The notes under the pieces were generated by a model. The model was not told the DNA's origin. It worked only from the letters and a program-made list of their open reading frames with translations, and made no database searches. From assembly GCA_963969595.1 (NCBI GenBank), contig OZ018409.1, positions 6,648,520-6,712,519 on the forward strand: a stretch of 64,000 nucleotides of DNA. The letters are read 5' to 3'. Positions 12,366 through 25,600 of the stretch are shown piece after piece. The DNA comes from Neckera pumila. Taxonomy: Eukaryota; Streptophyta; Bryopsida; Hypnales; Neckeraceae. The stretch's first letter is position 1, and every line of letters starts with the position of its first letter. Position numbers and translations under genes: made by a program.

Positions 12366-13118
12366 TTAACTCCTAATGACCCACGGGAGGTGTTCTTTCA
12401 AAATGGGCCAAAACTGCTAACAACTTGAGCAATTTCTTTTCTCACTTTTTCTTGAGATTGGATAGAATATAATTGTAGGATTTTGAAGTAAATATTGAAA
12501 TTGAGCGCCTTAAAAAAATTTAGATTATTTGACCACACGGTTTAGGAGATATTGACTTTTGAAGTTTTTCTTGAGCCAATGGAATACAAGGCAGCGCACT
12601 TTGAAGGAGCATATCTTTGTGAGAATATTCTTAAAATTAGGCCATTTTTGTGCTCAGTGAAAGATTAGAGAGTTGAAAATGTACATGTGAAATTTCATAA
12701 CATTCCAAGACTTTTACAATTCATGGTCAAGCTTGCAATGCACGGTGGTTATTGAAAATTGAATAGTGTTTGCAAGAGAAAAAAGAATGGGATTCTTCTC
12801 CTTGAACTCCTTGGATCTAACTTTTTTGATATGTATTTGAACTTTATGAGATGGGCATGAATCACATTGGTTGGCTGACTTTTTAGTCCATGCCCAAACC
12901 CAACACAAAAGAACAAGCTGTAAACTACACCACACCACTTAACTTTGAAAATTTCCACAAGGCGGAGTTTAACTCAAAATTTGATGAAACCAAAGCCATT
13001 GGATTTGTATTAGAGTCTAATTTTTAGAAATGAATTTTTTTTTCAAAATCTGAGAACAAGAAGCTCAAAAAACAAGGGCAACAACCAAAAAATGGTCACT
13101 TGGGTCAATAGGGGTTAA
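12366..13118 (+). mobile_element. piggyBac-like element, subfamily C, nested in the CACTA element
   Basis: The left end TTAACTCCTAATGACCCACG and right end, inverted TTAACCCCTATTGACCCAAG, match at all but three of 20 positions. TTAA borders both sides. The interior differs from subfamilies A and B. No transposase frame is present. Confidence 0.7.
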
Positions 13119-13143
13119 ACGCAAAAATAAAAATAATTGTTGT

Positions 13144-13477
13144 GAAAGTAGATTTTCAGACCTCATTTTGGCACCGTAGAATTCTATCTTTCAAAAAATT
13201 GAACTGAAAAAAGGTAGAAAATCAAGCCAGATTTCATTTCTAAATATTCATTTGACATTTTGAGCCTCTAATAAAAAGTTATTTTGAAATTGTCAAAGAA
13301 AATGTCCCTTCCAACTCCTCTCTAAAATTTGTCTATAAATATTGATTGGAGGCTCAAAATCTCAAACAAGTTTTTTGGAAATAAAATTTGGCTTGATCTC
13401 CCACCTTTCTTTAATTCAAAGATTCTTGAAAAAAGTTATTTCACTATGCCAAAATGAGGTCTAAAATTCTACTTTTA
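13144..13477. repeat. Long imperfect inverted repeat (hairpin)
   Basis: The left arm from 13144 (AAAGTAG, AGACCTCATTTTGGC, AGGTAGAAAATCAAGCC) is mirrored by the right arm ending at 13477 (GGCTTGATCTCCCACC, GCCAAAATGAGGTCT, CTACTTTT). The arms are about 150 bases with mismatches. It lies in the right end of the CACTA element. A transcript would fold into a long hairpin. Confidence 0.7.
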
Positions 13478-13663
13478 GGATGTTCAGTGGATTGCTGAAT
13501 CAACTAAGCAAATTTTGTTTTTGGTCAGAATCAATACAATTGTGCGGATTGCTATTTTGGTCAAGAAATGCATTGGCTGAATAAACACACAAGATTTCAT
13601 TTTTTCACAATCAACAAAAACTAGTTAATCTAATGTTAATTAGGGCCCCCTTTTCTAGTAGTG

Positions 13664-16118
13664 CAAGGCAACATTGAAGAATTGCTTCAAAATTGGTATT
13701 GACAAGACCAAAAAGTCCCTCATCTTGTCTCCTACTTACCTTAGTAATTGGAGTCTTAGGAAAAATTGCTAAAAATCTATGGAAACTCCCAAAAGAATTT
13801 AGAAGCTTCCGGAAGACTATGAAAGCTTTTAAAATACTATGAAAAGTTCTATAAATTTAGAAGAATATCAACGTATCTAGAAGGTCTTTGAATGTCTATG
13901 ATAGATTGGATATAAAAAACAGACAAATATTTACAAAAATTGTTGTTTGCATTGAGAATGGTAGTTTGAATGTTTTTTGATAAAAAAAAATGGCTTTGGA
14001 ACTTTAGAGATGAGCTGATAGATATTGCATATTCATAGGCATCGTCTTTTTAGATAATTGTTTGACTCATTAGCTGATATTTCACTAACTCATGACTATT
14101 GTTTTCTAAATCCCTAAAAATTCATGAATATATTTATAGAAGAAAAAAAATTCCATCTCTAATGCTAAGAGAAACAATAATAATAAACTATTTTATAGAG
14201 ATATTGAACTATAAGACCTTGCATTAAATTTGTATGAGATAATATGGAACCGATTTTAAATATTTTGACCATGTAAATTGTAAGATTCTAGTATTCAAAG
14301 TGAAAAAAATTGCATCTTATTTCATTCAGGTTTTCATACTTTGAGGCCCCTTTATTTGAATTTTTTGTACTAAAATATTTTGAGGTTGGAATATTTATAG
14401 TAGACAATTGAATTGAATAAAATTCTTACTTCAATAAATTCAGTAAAAAATTTCATTCTTGGAAAATTTCTTAAGTAGTAGATTTAAGATGGAAGAAAAA
14501 ACTAAATCATTAACAATTCTTAAATGAAATTGAGCCTTATGAGTCTTGATAGTGAGATTGTTGTAGAAAGTAATCTACACACTATGGACCTTTTGCTTTA
14601 AGAAAATGTGAAAATTCAAATCAAAATTCAAATCCTATACATTTTTTTCACAAAAGATGGCCTAATTGTGAAAAACTGAAATTCTTCTTAATTTTCACAG
14701 TATTGATCCAAATAAAATTAATCAAATCTCTTTTATAAGAATTTAAATAAAATGAGTTTTTTTTTTTTTTCTTTAGGTTTGATTACCTTGATTTGTGTAT
14801 TTTGTATATAAGTAAACATAACTTTTTCTTTTAAGTACCTAACAATACAAAAAATTATTATTTTCTGAAGCTAATACATTCATTTACCTTCAACAAAATT
14901 TGGAATAATCACTATAAATTTTGGGTTATATAGATTTGTTCAAAAGCATTAAAAAGTCATTTTGGGAGTTTGAACTTTCTTTCAAATAGTTGTTTTTGTT
15001 TGTTGGCCAAATTGTATTTTCCATTTATGACCGTTGTTTTCTTTTATAGTTGTCAATTAAAGTAGTATGAAGTATTGCAGACTTTGGCTATAATTGCGTA
15101 CTTAATAAGCTTTCTTTTATTAAAGACGCACTTTTTTTAACTTCAACTTTACAATGGAAAGAAATAATATCAATGATAGCAATACAACATTTAATTCTAC
15201 GAATATGATTAGAACCAAAAAATCTACAGATTTCATTTGCAAATCTACACCACATCATTCATGTATGTTACTTGAAAAAAGTTTTATTCTTGAAAGCTTC
15301 TTGAAGGCTACCTAAATACTTTCAAGTTTATTGAAGAACTTCCTAAACAGTAGTATTTGAGGAAGTCAAAGTACAGAGGTTTTCTAATTTTGACAAAAAA
15401 AATCCCTTTAAGTTCTATTATTTATTCTAAGGTGTTCGTAATACATTGCTGAGACTTATACCAAGTCCAGCCTTTAAGATTTTCCTCTCAAGTTTTTGTC
15501 AGAACTTTAATTTTTTTTTAAAAATTTATATAGATTCTTGTTAATGACATTTTATTTCCAGTTTATTAAATGTAATTTTAGTTTACAAAACTTGATTTAA
15601 TTTAGTTCTCTAAAAGTTATGAGCATTCAAAATTCTAAAGATACTAAATAAGTAGTGCTCTTATTTATAAATCTTATTTCTATTTTCTAACAAACAATCA
15701 ATATTTGAAGATGATTAGTGCATGAAAATTTCACTAAAGTGAAATTAGAGTTTCAAAACTATTGAGTATTTTTGAAATTGAAAATTAATCTCTTCTTTCA
15801 AAATTCTTTCTTCATTATAATTTTCTTGATTGAGTGCGAATTATTTTTTCTTGTATTTTTTAGTTTTTTCTTATATTTTTTAAGGAAGAATTAAATATTG
15901 TGAGGTTATTGCAAACAAAATTCCTAATGAAACCACATCAAAATTGAAAGGATATTTGAGTGTAAAATGATTACAATACGAGTTCAAAGCAAAAACTGCA
16001 ATAAGAGATCTCAAAGTTAAACATGTATTGATAAGTAAAAACAAAAATAAAAATTAAGTGCAATTGATATTGACAAGAGTGAAGAATAATGTGTCTCAAT
16101 TTTTATTTATACTACCGG
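13664..16118. other. AT-rich intergenic DNA, no gene
   Basis: Very AT-rich sequence with no supported coding region, RNA gene or clear repeat boundary. The stretch around 13900-14900 shares phrases with piggyBac-like interiors (for example GATTTAAGATGGAAG, CCAAATAAAATTAATCAA) and may be a decayed copy without recognisable ends. Confidence 0.4.
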
Positions 16119-16975
16119 TTAACCCCTACAGGACCAAGGCCTTTTTTTGCCAAAAAATACTCAAAATTGCCATTTCTATAGCAAAGAGTAAAAAAATTCA
16201 ATCTTTTTTTTTTTGGACATCTAATTGTAGAATCTTATATATAACTAATATGAGAATGTATGGAATAATTTCAGAATTTTAGACCACTGAGATTGCAAGA
16301 TGTCTGCATTTAAAGTGGAAAAAATCCATTTTTTCAACACATTGCAGTATTCGGTTATTTGACTTTGAACCTTCTTAACTTTGATATTTTGCACTACAGA
16401 GTATTGAACATTAAATCTTTATAATGGAGAATTGAGTTGAGAATCTAGGGGAAAAAATTCAAAAAAATCTTAATTTTCATACTTAAAAAAATTGTTAAGA
16501 AGAAATAGGTACAAGATAGAAGGAAATCTAAATTATTAATATCCCTTAAATGGAATTAAAATTTACAAATTTGGTGAGATTGTTCTAGCAAGCAAACGAA
16601 ACTCTGTGGATTTTTTTTTAAATTGTAAAAATTGCTTTCAAAATTGAATCCTACAAGCTATTTTTTCAAAAAGATGTTTTAATTGCCCAAAAAACAAAAT
16701 TGTCCATAACTTTGTCATAACATATTGAAGTGGAATAAACCAAGCTTTCCTTGTAGACAAAATAATCTTCTATGAAAAACTACCTTTTAAAGAAATTCAA
16801 ATTTTTGAAAAAAAATTCTACTGTCTCCAAATGAAAAAAAATTATATTATTACGAACCTGATTAGTTTTCCTATCTTTTAAAAAGTTTCAAAAAATCAAG
16901 AAAAAGTTCAATTCGTAGGTATCTGCCCAAAATTCCCATTTGTCCCTCGAAGAGACAATGGCCTTTAGAAGTTAA
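16119..16975 (+). mobile_element. piggyBac-like element, subfamily A
   Basis: It starts TTAACCCCTACAGGACCAAG and ends GGCCTTTAGAAGTTAA. It has the shared AAAATTGCCATTTCT phrase on the left and GTAGGTATCTGCCC plus TCCCTCGAAGAGACAA on the right. The right end is slightly decayed. Non-coding. Confidence 0.75.
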
Positions 16976-17929
16976 TTGCTGTAGTGGCCGCTTTGATTTC
17001 AAGGTGTCACTAAAGTCGTAATTTTAGCTTTGAATTTTTTTACTAGTACTTAAACAACCTTGTTGTAGTTGGTTTAATCTACAAGCTGCTTTGTTTGCAA
17101 TCCAAGCAACCTAAATACAGTACTTTGTAGCGTAAAGCACCATCATTGCATCATAAAACTTTTAAGCCTATATTGGGGCATTGACCTTTGATTGATGACC
17201 GGTTAAAGGTTGATATTGGGGTGTAAATATGCATATCATGTCCATGATAAGGGTGAAGATAGTAATCTATTTGATTTGCTCCAAATCAAAGTTTGACAAT
17301 GTTTTGAAAGTTATTGAAGTCTTGTCAATGAAAACCAATCCTATTTGAGATTTTGACACAAAGCTCAGTAATGACTAAGGATCAATTTAACGATTTCAAT
17401 TGTTGTCATACAGTTCAACTCAGATTTTTAAGCCTCCACGCGTAACATCAATAAAGTATTGTAGTTTTTTAATGTTTTATATTATTATAGGCACAAAACT
17501 CAAAGACACAAAGATGCAACATTGCTCATGAAAATAATGAATTGATACCATCAACAAAAAGAAAACTAAGATGCTTGGTTGCAGAGTGCTTTATTACTAC
17601 CGGTAATAAGTTACCAACAAGATCTGAAATTCTTTAATTTTACCTAAAACTTTGTTTAACAATACCAAAGTATTGAACCTTCACTTAATTACAAGTAAAA
17701 AAATTTATTATTCTAAACTAAAAAAATTATAAATTGTCCATTCGTTAAAACCTATAGCTACAAATTGTCATTTTTCTATACCTTTCATTGTTTGATATAC
17801 AAAATTCTACAGCATTCAATTTTAGGGTTAACAGACAAAATTGTAAAATATGAATTATGTAACTACTTTTGTTTGTCAACCAAATTGTTTTTTTGACTAT
17901 CTAACAGGTACATAATTAAAAAGCCTATG
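16976..17929. other. AT-rich intergenic DNA, no gene
   Basis: Nothing recognisable beyond scattered AT-rich simple sequence. Confidence 0.4.
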
Positions 17930-18830
17930 TAATTTCAATGCAAAATTCCAAAAGGTTGAATTCTAATCTGACAATATATCCAAATCTATCATTTTCACGC
18001 TTGCAATACTGTAGATTTAGCCATATGTACTATTCTCTTTCCCCCTCAACTTCTTGTCTTGAAATACACTGCAATCCATCAATGATGTCCTTATTGAAAT
18101 TCTAGTCAGACAACATATTCAAATTTGTCATTTTCAAATTGGCAATATCTTGGACTTGGTCATTTATACTCTTTTCTTTCTCCTTCTACTTCTTGCCTTG
18201 AAAAATGCTAGAATCCATTGTTGATATTCTTGTTAAATGACTCTTTGTTGCTACAACACCAAGATTCCTCATCAATGTTGATGATTTCCTTCAGAAGTTG
18301 TTGACTATGATTCTTCAACTTCCACGTTTTCAACCACTGTCATCTACTCTGATTTGTTGGCAAACTTTTGTGCTACACAATTTTAAAAAACATCACATTT
18401 TAGAAGATTCATTGTTGATGTTGATGATTTACTTCAAAAATTGTTGACTAGACTCTTCAACTTTCACATCTTCAACCACTGTCATCCACTCTGATTTGTT
18501 GACAAACTTTTGTGCTATACAATATAATAAAAACATCACAATTTAGAATAATACAAATGTAAAAGATTTCAAAGACATGTATATATATTGACACTATTGA
18601 CAAATTTAAAGATATATTAAATGATGCTTTATTGCCACAACACCAAGATTCCTCATTGATGTTGATGATTTATTTTATAAGTTGTTGACTTTGACTCTTC
18701 AACTTTCACATTTTCAACCACTGTCATCCACTCTGATTTGTTGACAAACTTTTTTGCTGCACAATATAATAAAAACATCACAATTTAGAATAGTACAAAT
18801 GTAAAATTTTCCAAAGACATATCAATATAT
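17930..18830 (+). repeat. Local direct repeats, two unit types
   Basis: Two copies of a unit around TTCTAATCTGACAATATATCCAAAT / TTCTAGTCAGACAACATATTC lie near 17950 and 18100. Three copies of a second unit (ACACCAAGATTCCTCAT, TGTTGATGATTT, TTGTTGACT, CAACCACTGTCATC, ACTCTGATTTGTTG) begin near 18251, 18401 and 18635, at irregular spacing of about 150-235 bases. The third also repeats the CAATATAATAAAAACATCACAATTTAGAAT tail of the second. No coding function is evident. Confidence 0.7.
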
Positions 18831-19961
18831 ATATTGCCACCATTGGCAAACTTACAGATCAATATGAACACCATCAATTCTATCTCTTTGTGTTCACTTC
18901 TATCTACTACAAGAATTTAGACCTTACCAAGTGGTTTGTGGTGTGTGTTTACCATTTTCACTGCTTTCTATTTGGCCACATCATACACTCAATTGAAGAC
19001 AAAGTCTATTGCATCAATGTGCACACGCAATGGCATCACATTCCCTCTTTACCTTGCCGTGCAAAATACCATTGCCTTTCTACAAATCACTTCCACCAAA
19101 TTTTCATTCTCTACACCTTTCATGGGCCCAAGTGCAATAAAAAGCTCCTTCAATTTGTGAATGTGTTTTGACAAACCTTGCCTTCCAAGAACTCAAAGTT
19201 TGAATAGACGGAAAAACCATCAAATACACACTTTTTGAACCCTGGCCTTTTCCTCAAATAACCTCATTAGCTTCCCTAAGTTACAATCAAGAATCCTGAA
19301 CTCATCGGCAAGTTTTGGGAACTTTACTAGCTAAATTCCTTTAATTCCCATATTGAATCCATTTTCAAGTACTGAGCCTGGTTATTTTCTCTATTTTTTT
19401 ATACTAAATAGAAAATTTGTAGATTTTTTCACTAGTTTTTTGCCAATGTTTTCAAATAGTAAACAAGTTTATTCCAATTCCACCGGCTAACAATGAACTA
19501 ACTGGTGGTTCCCCAAAACATTGATTATTACTTTCATTTAGAAAATAAGATTTGAGTACAAAATTTGCTAGTAAAATTATTCGGTAAAGCACCCTTCTGA
19601 AGATGGATGAAAAGTACCTGTCGTCAGTGACGGAAGTTCGCCACATGTTCATCCATTGTCGTCATCCGCAGGGTTTAGGGTTTTATGTTCGTCCTCATTG
19701 TCTCCTGCCATCCAAGCTTCCTCCGCTTGCGCGATCTTCTGCATTTCGTTCTCCGCAATTAGGGTTTCAAATCTACAGTTGTAGTGGTTGTGTTGAGAAT
19801 TTTCTAGAGTTTCATTTAGTTTTTTGAATTTTTGAAGGAATTAGGACGCAGTGCTCAACCTGCCAATCGATGGAGTAACGTGAAGCGTATCCGAGTTGGG
19901 AAACACTCTGCATTTGCTTCGAGGTTGTGTTTTCGTGATTAGCATTCCTTGTAATTCGATC
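18831..19961. other. Intergenic DNA and leader of the mS45-like gene
   Basis: No gene is recognised up to the ATG at 19962. From about 19600 the sequence becomes less AT-rich, consistent with a promoter and 5' leader (CGTCATCCGCAGGG, TCCGCTTGCGCGATC). An in-frame upstream ATG at 19896 would add 22 residues; 19962 is preferred because it starts a typical mitochondrial presequence. Confidence 0.4.
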
Positions 19962-22685
19962 ATGCTGCTCCAACGTGCCCGCCAATGGGTTTGTAAGGCG
20001 CCGGAGGGGAGTCTTTTCGAGCTGCTGCGTGGATGCAGATCAATCTCCTCCGCCCCATTTGCCTTTGCTCCCAAGAGGGGAGGAGAGGGTGGCGAGAAGG
20101 AAGGCGACGTTGACGGAAAACCTACTAGAGCTAAGCGGGAAATCATCAGCGATGAAGAGGTAGAACAGCAACTTGCATCACTGGTTTAAATTTTTTCAAG
20201 ATTCTAACGACATGTTAAGGGATTCATTGTACCCCTTGTAGTTTATTCTGATGCAATGATAAAAACATTGAATTTTTATCTTTGAACATGAATACGTAAT
20301 TTTGAATTTCAATAGATTGGGTAATACCTTAAACATTGAATTCTCCCCAAGTCTCTTACATTTCCATGAACTGTATTGATGGTCAGTATCTTTCTATGTG
20401 CTGCCGGGTAGTTCTCTGTGTGGGTTAGTTTTTGGTCTAGGAGTAGTTTCTCACTATTTCTACTTGCAATCTCGATTTTAAGGGCAGTTCCTGCGAATAG
20501 GGACCTGACCTATGTGTACATGGTTAGAGTTCATTTTGAAGTTTTTGGTTGTTGTCAAGAGAATAATGCAACCCAGCGCATTTCGTAATTTTGTAATTTT
20601 TGTAATTTTATTCAATTGATTATGAATTTCCGAAGTCACTTCGGTATGTTTTCTTAGAGAATGCACTAGACTGCTTGTTTGACCTTCCTAACTCCTTTAA
20701 TCTTTGCGTAACAAGGTTAAAACCGAGACACTTTCCGTGAATGGAATCTCTGCATCTGTTATGTCTCATTGGTTTAAGGTGCTACTTTGAATGAATTATA
20801 GATTCATCGTTGGAAGAGCCAGATAGAATTCGGGCATCGACCTTATTATTTCACCTTGGATTGACTTTTCTACTGTAAATGGATTGCAATCTGGATTTTA
20901 GGGTGCTGTCTCGCAATAATGCTCACTGTGGGGTTAGACTTCTCCTTTATCAATTTTTTGGCTGGGACCATCTGTGATTTATAAACTTGCTTCTTGACAC
21001 GTTTGCTATGCAGATTGCTCAAACGCCATTTATATACAATTTTTCGGGGGTAGACCCCGACCACAAAGCGTGTCGGTTGTCCGAGCCCGTGAAGGAGAGA
21101 ATCTGGAGGTCTTACACCGACAATCCGGAGCCTGTGACAATCGACAGGCTAGCGAAAGAGTATAGGATACGCAAGCAGCGTTTGCATGCTATCATATGGC
21201 TGAAGGACATTGAGAAGCAGGAGGAAGCTGCACAAGGGAGTCCGCTGGAGACGGACATCGAAGAGTATTTTGAGAGATTAGATGGGTAAGTTTGCTCACC
21301 TTATTAGTTTGGGATATAAAAAACTTTGTTGACGTGTACACACTGTAAGGTGGAGGACGCAGTTTTGCGTCACTTAAGCATCTTAACATGTGCATGAGTT
21401 TTATTTTTGGAAGATATATAGATATGTGGGGAAACATTTTGGTACAAGAGCCAAATTTTGGGGAGATCAAATTCTAACACCATGCATGAATTTCTTGTGT
21501 AATTGACAGTAAACAACCCCATCTCCGGGCAAAGATCAGTGACCATGAATGTTCAGCCATGTCATGCTTATTCCTCTTGCTAAACTAGTGTAAGAATAGA
21601 TGAATTGTTGTTGGTTGCAGGAGAGGGGATCAGTTCACGAACGGTTTTAATATGTGTAGAGTGACCTTTTCCATGTGGTGCCCTTCAGACTCAGAAGCAA
21701 GTTGTGCTGTTAATAGACGAGCATGTCTGAGAAGCACTGCCAGGCTTCCTTTTCTTTTCTATCTGAGCTCGAAAGTGAGGATTTAATCACCTTCCTAACA
21801 ACTGATACTGGTGTGTGGAACAGAACATATGAGGCTTCCGATGGGGAGCGCCACGTCAAAATTAGGCGCACTAGTCCTATGGTGGAAAATTCGGCTGCAG
21901 AAGATGGTGAGGGGCCAGATTGGGACGAGTTATCGGCGAAAGAAGATGCAATGATGTTGCATGATTTTGAGCGTCGAATGTCTTTCAACAAAAAACAGGT
22001 CAGGTCATTAAGGTGTCAACTTACTCGAGAAAGAATGTTAACCCCTAATTGCCCAAAATCAAAATAGGAAGTCCACTTTGGAATCTAATAGCTGATTATG
22101 ATAACTTCATAAACATATTTCTATGGTCCAAAATGTAGGACATGATTTCTTCTTTCTATTGATACGTTGTTACCCTTCTTGAAGGTTTCTAAATGATTCT
22201 ATAGATATGGAAGGGCACTGGGGGTTAATATGTATTTGTGCATTAACAATCCGTGTAGAGTTCCTGTTTTTGTAGTGAATTCTTGTCATTGTTTTAGCTG
22301 TTTTTCTGCACATAACCTATTGTTGAAACCACTAGAACTCTGATAAGAACTGGCATTATGCTTTATAATTGCTTCTCTAGTGGTTTACAATTTCTGACAC
22401 TGGCACATCACAAATTTGTTTTTTTTCCTATCTAACGTGTGTACGAATCTTCGTGTGTCCTAGATTGCCGGCATGATAAAGACGGACATTATTAGCAGAC
22501 GAAGGCCTCCCGGTGGATGGAGCTACCTTGTCGAAGAGCTGGGCGAAAAGGGCAAAAGAGGAAAGAGGGGCGGTAAGCGCTTTGTGGCAGAACCTGATGG
22601 CACTCGGAGAGGATTGAATGAACTCGAGAAAGAGTTTCTGAAAAGAGAGAGCTTGATACCCAGGAGAAAGCTGACGGCAACGTAG
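19962..22685 (+). CDS. Mitochondrial ribosomal small-subunit protein, mS45/Bot1p-like (at least four exons)
   Basis: This is probably a plant homologue of the eukaryotic mitochondrial regulator (Bot1p/mS45) family of mitoribosome small-subunit proteins. Exons: 19962-20183, 21014-21285, about 21722-21998 and 22464-22685, about 330 residues. Residues 1-30 (MLLQRARQWVCK, LLRGCRSISS) are Arg-rich, without acidic residues except one Glu pair, like a mitochondrial presequence. Exon 2 has VKERIWRSY, then TIDRLAKEYRIRKQRLHAIIWLKDIE, a helix-turn-helix-like block I associate with this family. Exon 3 holds TDTGVWNRTYEASDGERHVKIRR and exon 4 SRRRPPGGWSYLVEELG with a basic C-terminus. The acceptor of exon 3 is ambiguous: AG before 21722 or 21776 keeps frame, while the stronger-looking AG before 21621 leads to a stop unless a short extra exon (21621-21653) is used. 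The exon set is firm. The family name is inferred from memory. Confidence 0.7.
22038..22228. mobile_element. 191-bp piggyBac-like MITE in the last intron of the mS45-like gene
   Basis: It is bordered by TTAACCCCTAATTGCCC and GGGCACTGGGGGTTAA, which are inverted to each other with a few differences, and by TTAA on both sides. It lies within the intron 21999-22463 and does not touch the splice sites. It is the smallest family member here. Confidence 0.6.
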
Positions 22686-25600
22686 TATTTGACTTGATAG
22701 AGTGCAATCAATTTACTTGCGACTGTAATGCTGTGAAATCTTGGATGCAGTCGTAAGAATGATAATCTCGAAACTCTGGACTGGTTACATTGGATTTTTG
22801 CCTTTCACATCGTGGATTCAATTTGCTGGCTCTTTAGAGTAGTGTCTTTATTGACTATTTAGGGGGAGTTTTCATGCTTTCAGCAGATCACTATGATCCA
22901 ATGGCATGACTGCTATTATTCTAACATCTACCTTACCCAACCCATCATGTCAATATCAGTCTGGTGCTAGTTTCTGCTACAGGGAAAGTGCCCTTAGGGC
23001 TGGTAGAGCTACTGTGTCAGTGTTGAGCCTTTTGTCGTTTGAGTTGCATCATATTGTGACTCTTGCAAATTCTTCAAGGATGGGTGATGGGCACATGTTC
23101 AGGGCGATTCAGGATTACTCTTAATTCTATATAGTCAGGGCAGCATTATTTTGGGCAATTTTTCTTTGCTGCACCAATTATCTTGGATCCACCTGTTTAG
23201 AATTTAAAGGTTTGATGACGAACTATATAACATTCCTCTGCTTCGATGATAGGTAGGGTACTCACCGTATTCTAGAACTCATCCTTAATAGGTAGGAGAG
23301 AGTAGTTTCAGAAGCGTTGGTAGAGAGAAATCAAAATCAAGTTGGTCATGTAGTATCAACCAATGGATCAGTGAATCGAAAATCAGTTTATTGTTTGTTT
23401 GCAAACTCTTTGTAAGTGTCCATTGCTTTTTACCATATGATATTTAGAATGTCCAAATCAAGCAATAAAATTTAGAACAAAGAAAGAAAATGATGAAGGT
23501 AGGCCATCACCACTAGATACATTTCAAAGGTTGTTGACACCCCATGAAGGGAAGTGAATAAATTTCTTACTATTACAAGCTTCCTACCTTTTAGGATAAA
23601 GCTCCTATCTTTTAGGATGGGTTGGAGAGGGTGAGCAAATAGACCTCCACTTTGAAGTAGAAGCAAGGGTGAGCGAAGGTAAATTACAACAATGTAGGAG
23701 CTTGGCATGCTCCACCATGTGTCCCAAAGTACCTTTGGCCCTTCAATGGTGAAGATAGACCACCTACTCATCATGGTTTGGAGGACATAAGGTGGAAACA
23801 CCTAATATTTACCCATTCTTGTACATTAGACCTCCTATAAAGTGTCTTCCAGATGTGTAATTAAATTGTCGCTACACTTAACTGGAGTTGTTGGGTTGCT
23901 GATTTTTCTAAATTTTGATTATATACCACAGCAATTTTTCTAGAGTGCAATTCAAGGTTCCCTAGGGAGTTCTACTTTGAAAATTATTAGAAATAAGATG
24001 CCGTATCCAAAAATTGTTATTTTTCTTAAAAGTCATTATTTTCAATTGCTAATACTGCAAAAAATATTTTTTCTAGAAAAAAATTCCTCCAACTATGCCA
24101 GAATTGCTTAAATGAATGGTTTTAGGTGTTTTCCACCTTACACAAAGGCAGTGTAGGTTATATCTGGCTTATAAACCCTGGGAGTGGAATGTAATGACTT
24201 GAAATCTTTCACAATCTGCATCATATCAATAGTAAGAGGGAGTCACAGGGAATTCAACAAACTCATTGATCTTTTGTCTTCAACATTTTCAGTTTTCAGT
24301 TTAGCAAGTTTGTTGAACAAGTCATCTTCAACTAAATGTTTGGTTCACCAAGTACGTTGAATGTGAATTCACCAACTGTGACTCCCTCTAATGTGGAATC
24401 ATGAACAAGCTAGCACGAGTATCCTGCTGAGTAATGGTCACTCTGCTTGTTTCAAAATCATTTTGGTCTTGTTATAATTGTTGCATTTCAAACAAAATCT
24501 TATGTAGTTATGTATAAAAATTATGTACAAATTTTTATGTATATTAAATTATATAGTGAAAATTAATCTCAAATTGCATGTTTTGTTTTTAGTAGGACGA
24601 AGCTAAAGCATTGTACATATTCTAATGTTTTTGAATTATTTCTGTTTTATTAGTAGTATATCCAAATCATTTAAATTTTCAAATTTAGTCTTGCTCATCA
24701 ATGATGGTGCAATGTTAGTACAAAATAAAATAAGTTACCATATAACATCATCACTTATATTCAAAGTCATTAGAGTGCAAGCGAGAAGGGTCGTCTAGTG
24801 TAAACAAAAAAAGAGTGAGCAAAGGTGAGCAGAACCAAAATAAATGCCTCTACTTTTGCATTTATTTATGAAGTGTAAACAAGCCTTGAGAGCTTAAAGA
24901 CTACAAATGCTTATTGAGGCCAATGCAATGTTGTTCCATTGAATCAAAAACATCTAGATTTGCATTTTTGGGTAGATCAAAGGCTACATATTGAGCACGA
25001 GGGCTGTTCATTCTAATCTTTATTGAGAGGGATATAATTGCTTCATTACGGTCCTTCCAACATTAAAAAATCCCAAGCCTTTCTTGATATTGTTGCAATG
25101 TTGAAAATATACATTATGCTAAGTTCATTACAAATTACATTTACATTTATTGTATCAAATCATGATTATGACAAGTGCATTGATATAAATAAACAAGATA
25201 TAATTGTATAAATTCATGTCTTTGTATTAAATCTAGATATTTTATATATTTGTATACATTATGCTCATCTTATTCAACGAAAGCAATCACAATACTTTCT
25301 ATTGTAATTAAAAGGCCTAAGAAAGTAACTTACATTAGTAAAGTTTCAGTAACATTTTACTGTAAAGAAGATACATTTAGAGCATCCACACCCTTGAACT
25401 AAGTAGGTGTGATACACGGCCAAAGTAAATGAGAAGTACTATTGGAACCTCCCAAAATTATCTATAATCTCTTTTTTATTGGTTCACAAATGAATATGAA
25501 GCATTTATTGTTAAAAAAAAATCATATATTTTTGGCTTGTTTTTTGATCAAGAGATTTTTTCCAGCAAGTTTTGGACAAAAGAATTTTTAAGAAAAAAAA

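Larger units (their letters stand above)
9368..13663. mobile_element. CACTA (En/Spm-like) transposon, non-autonomous
   Basis: The left terminus is CACTACTAGAAAA and the right terminus is its perfect inverse, TTTTCTAGTAGTG, 4296 bp apart. This is the plant CACTA terminal signature. The flanking triplets are CAT and CAA, a nearly matching 3-base duplication. The interior has no transposase (TnpD-type) frame. The left side is packed with the short motif array described separately, the equivalent of subterminal repeats bound by the element's own protein in known En/Spm elements. A piggyBac-like copy (12366-13118) has inserted into its right part. Confidence 0.85.

Noticed and set aside
23472..23801. 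109-residue minus-strand frame
   Set aside because: Hydrophobic and uninterrupted, but without recognisable motif, codon character or neighbouring splice structure; not called as a gene.
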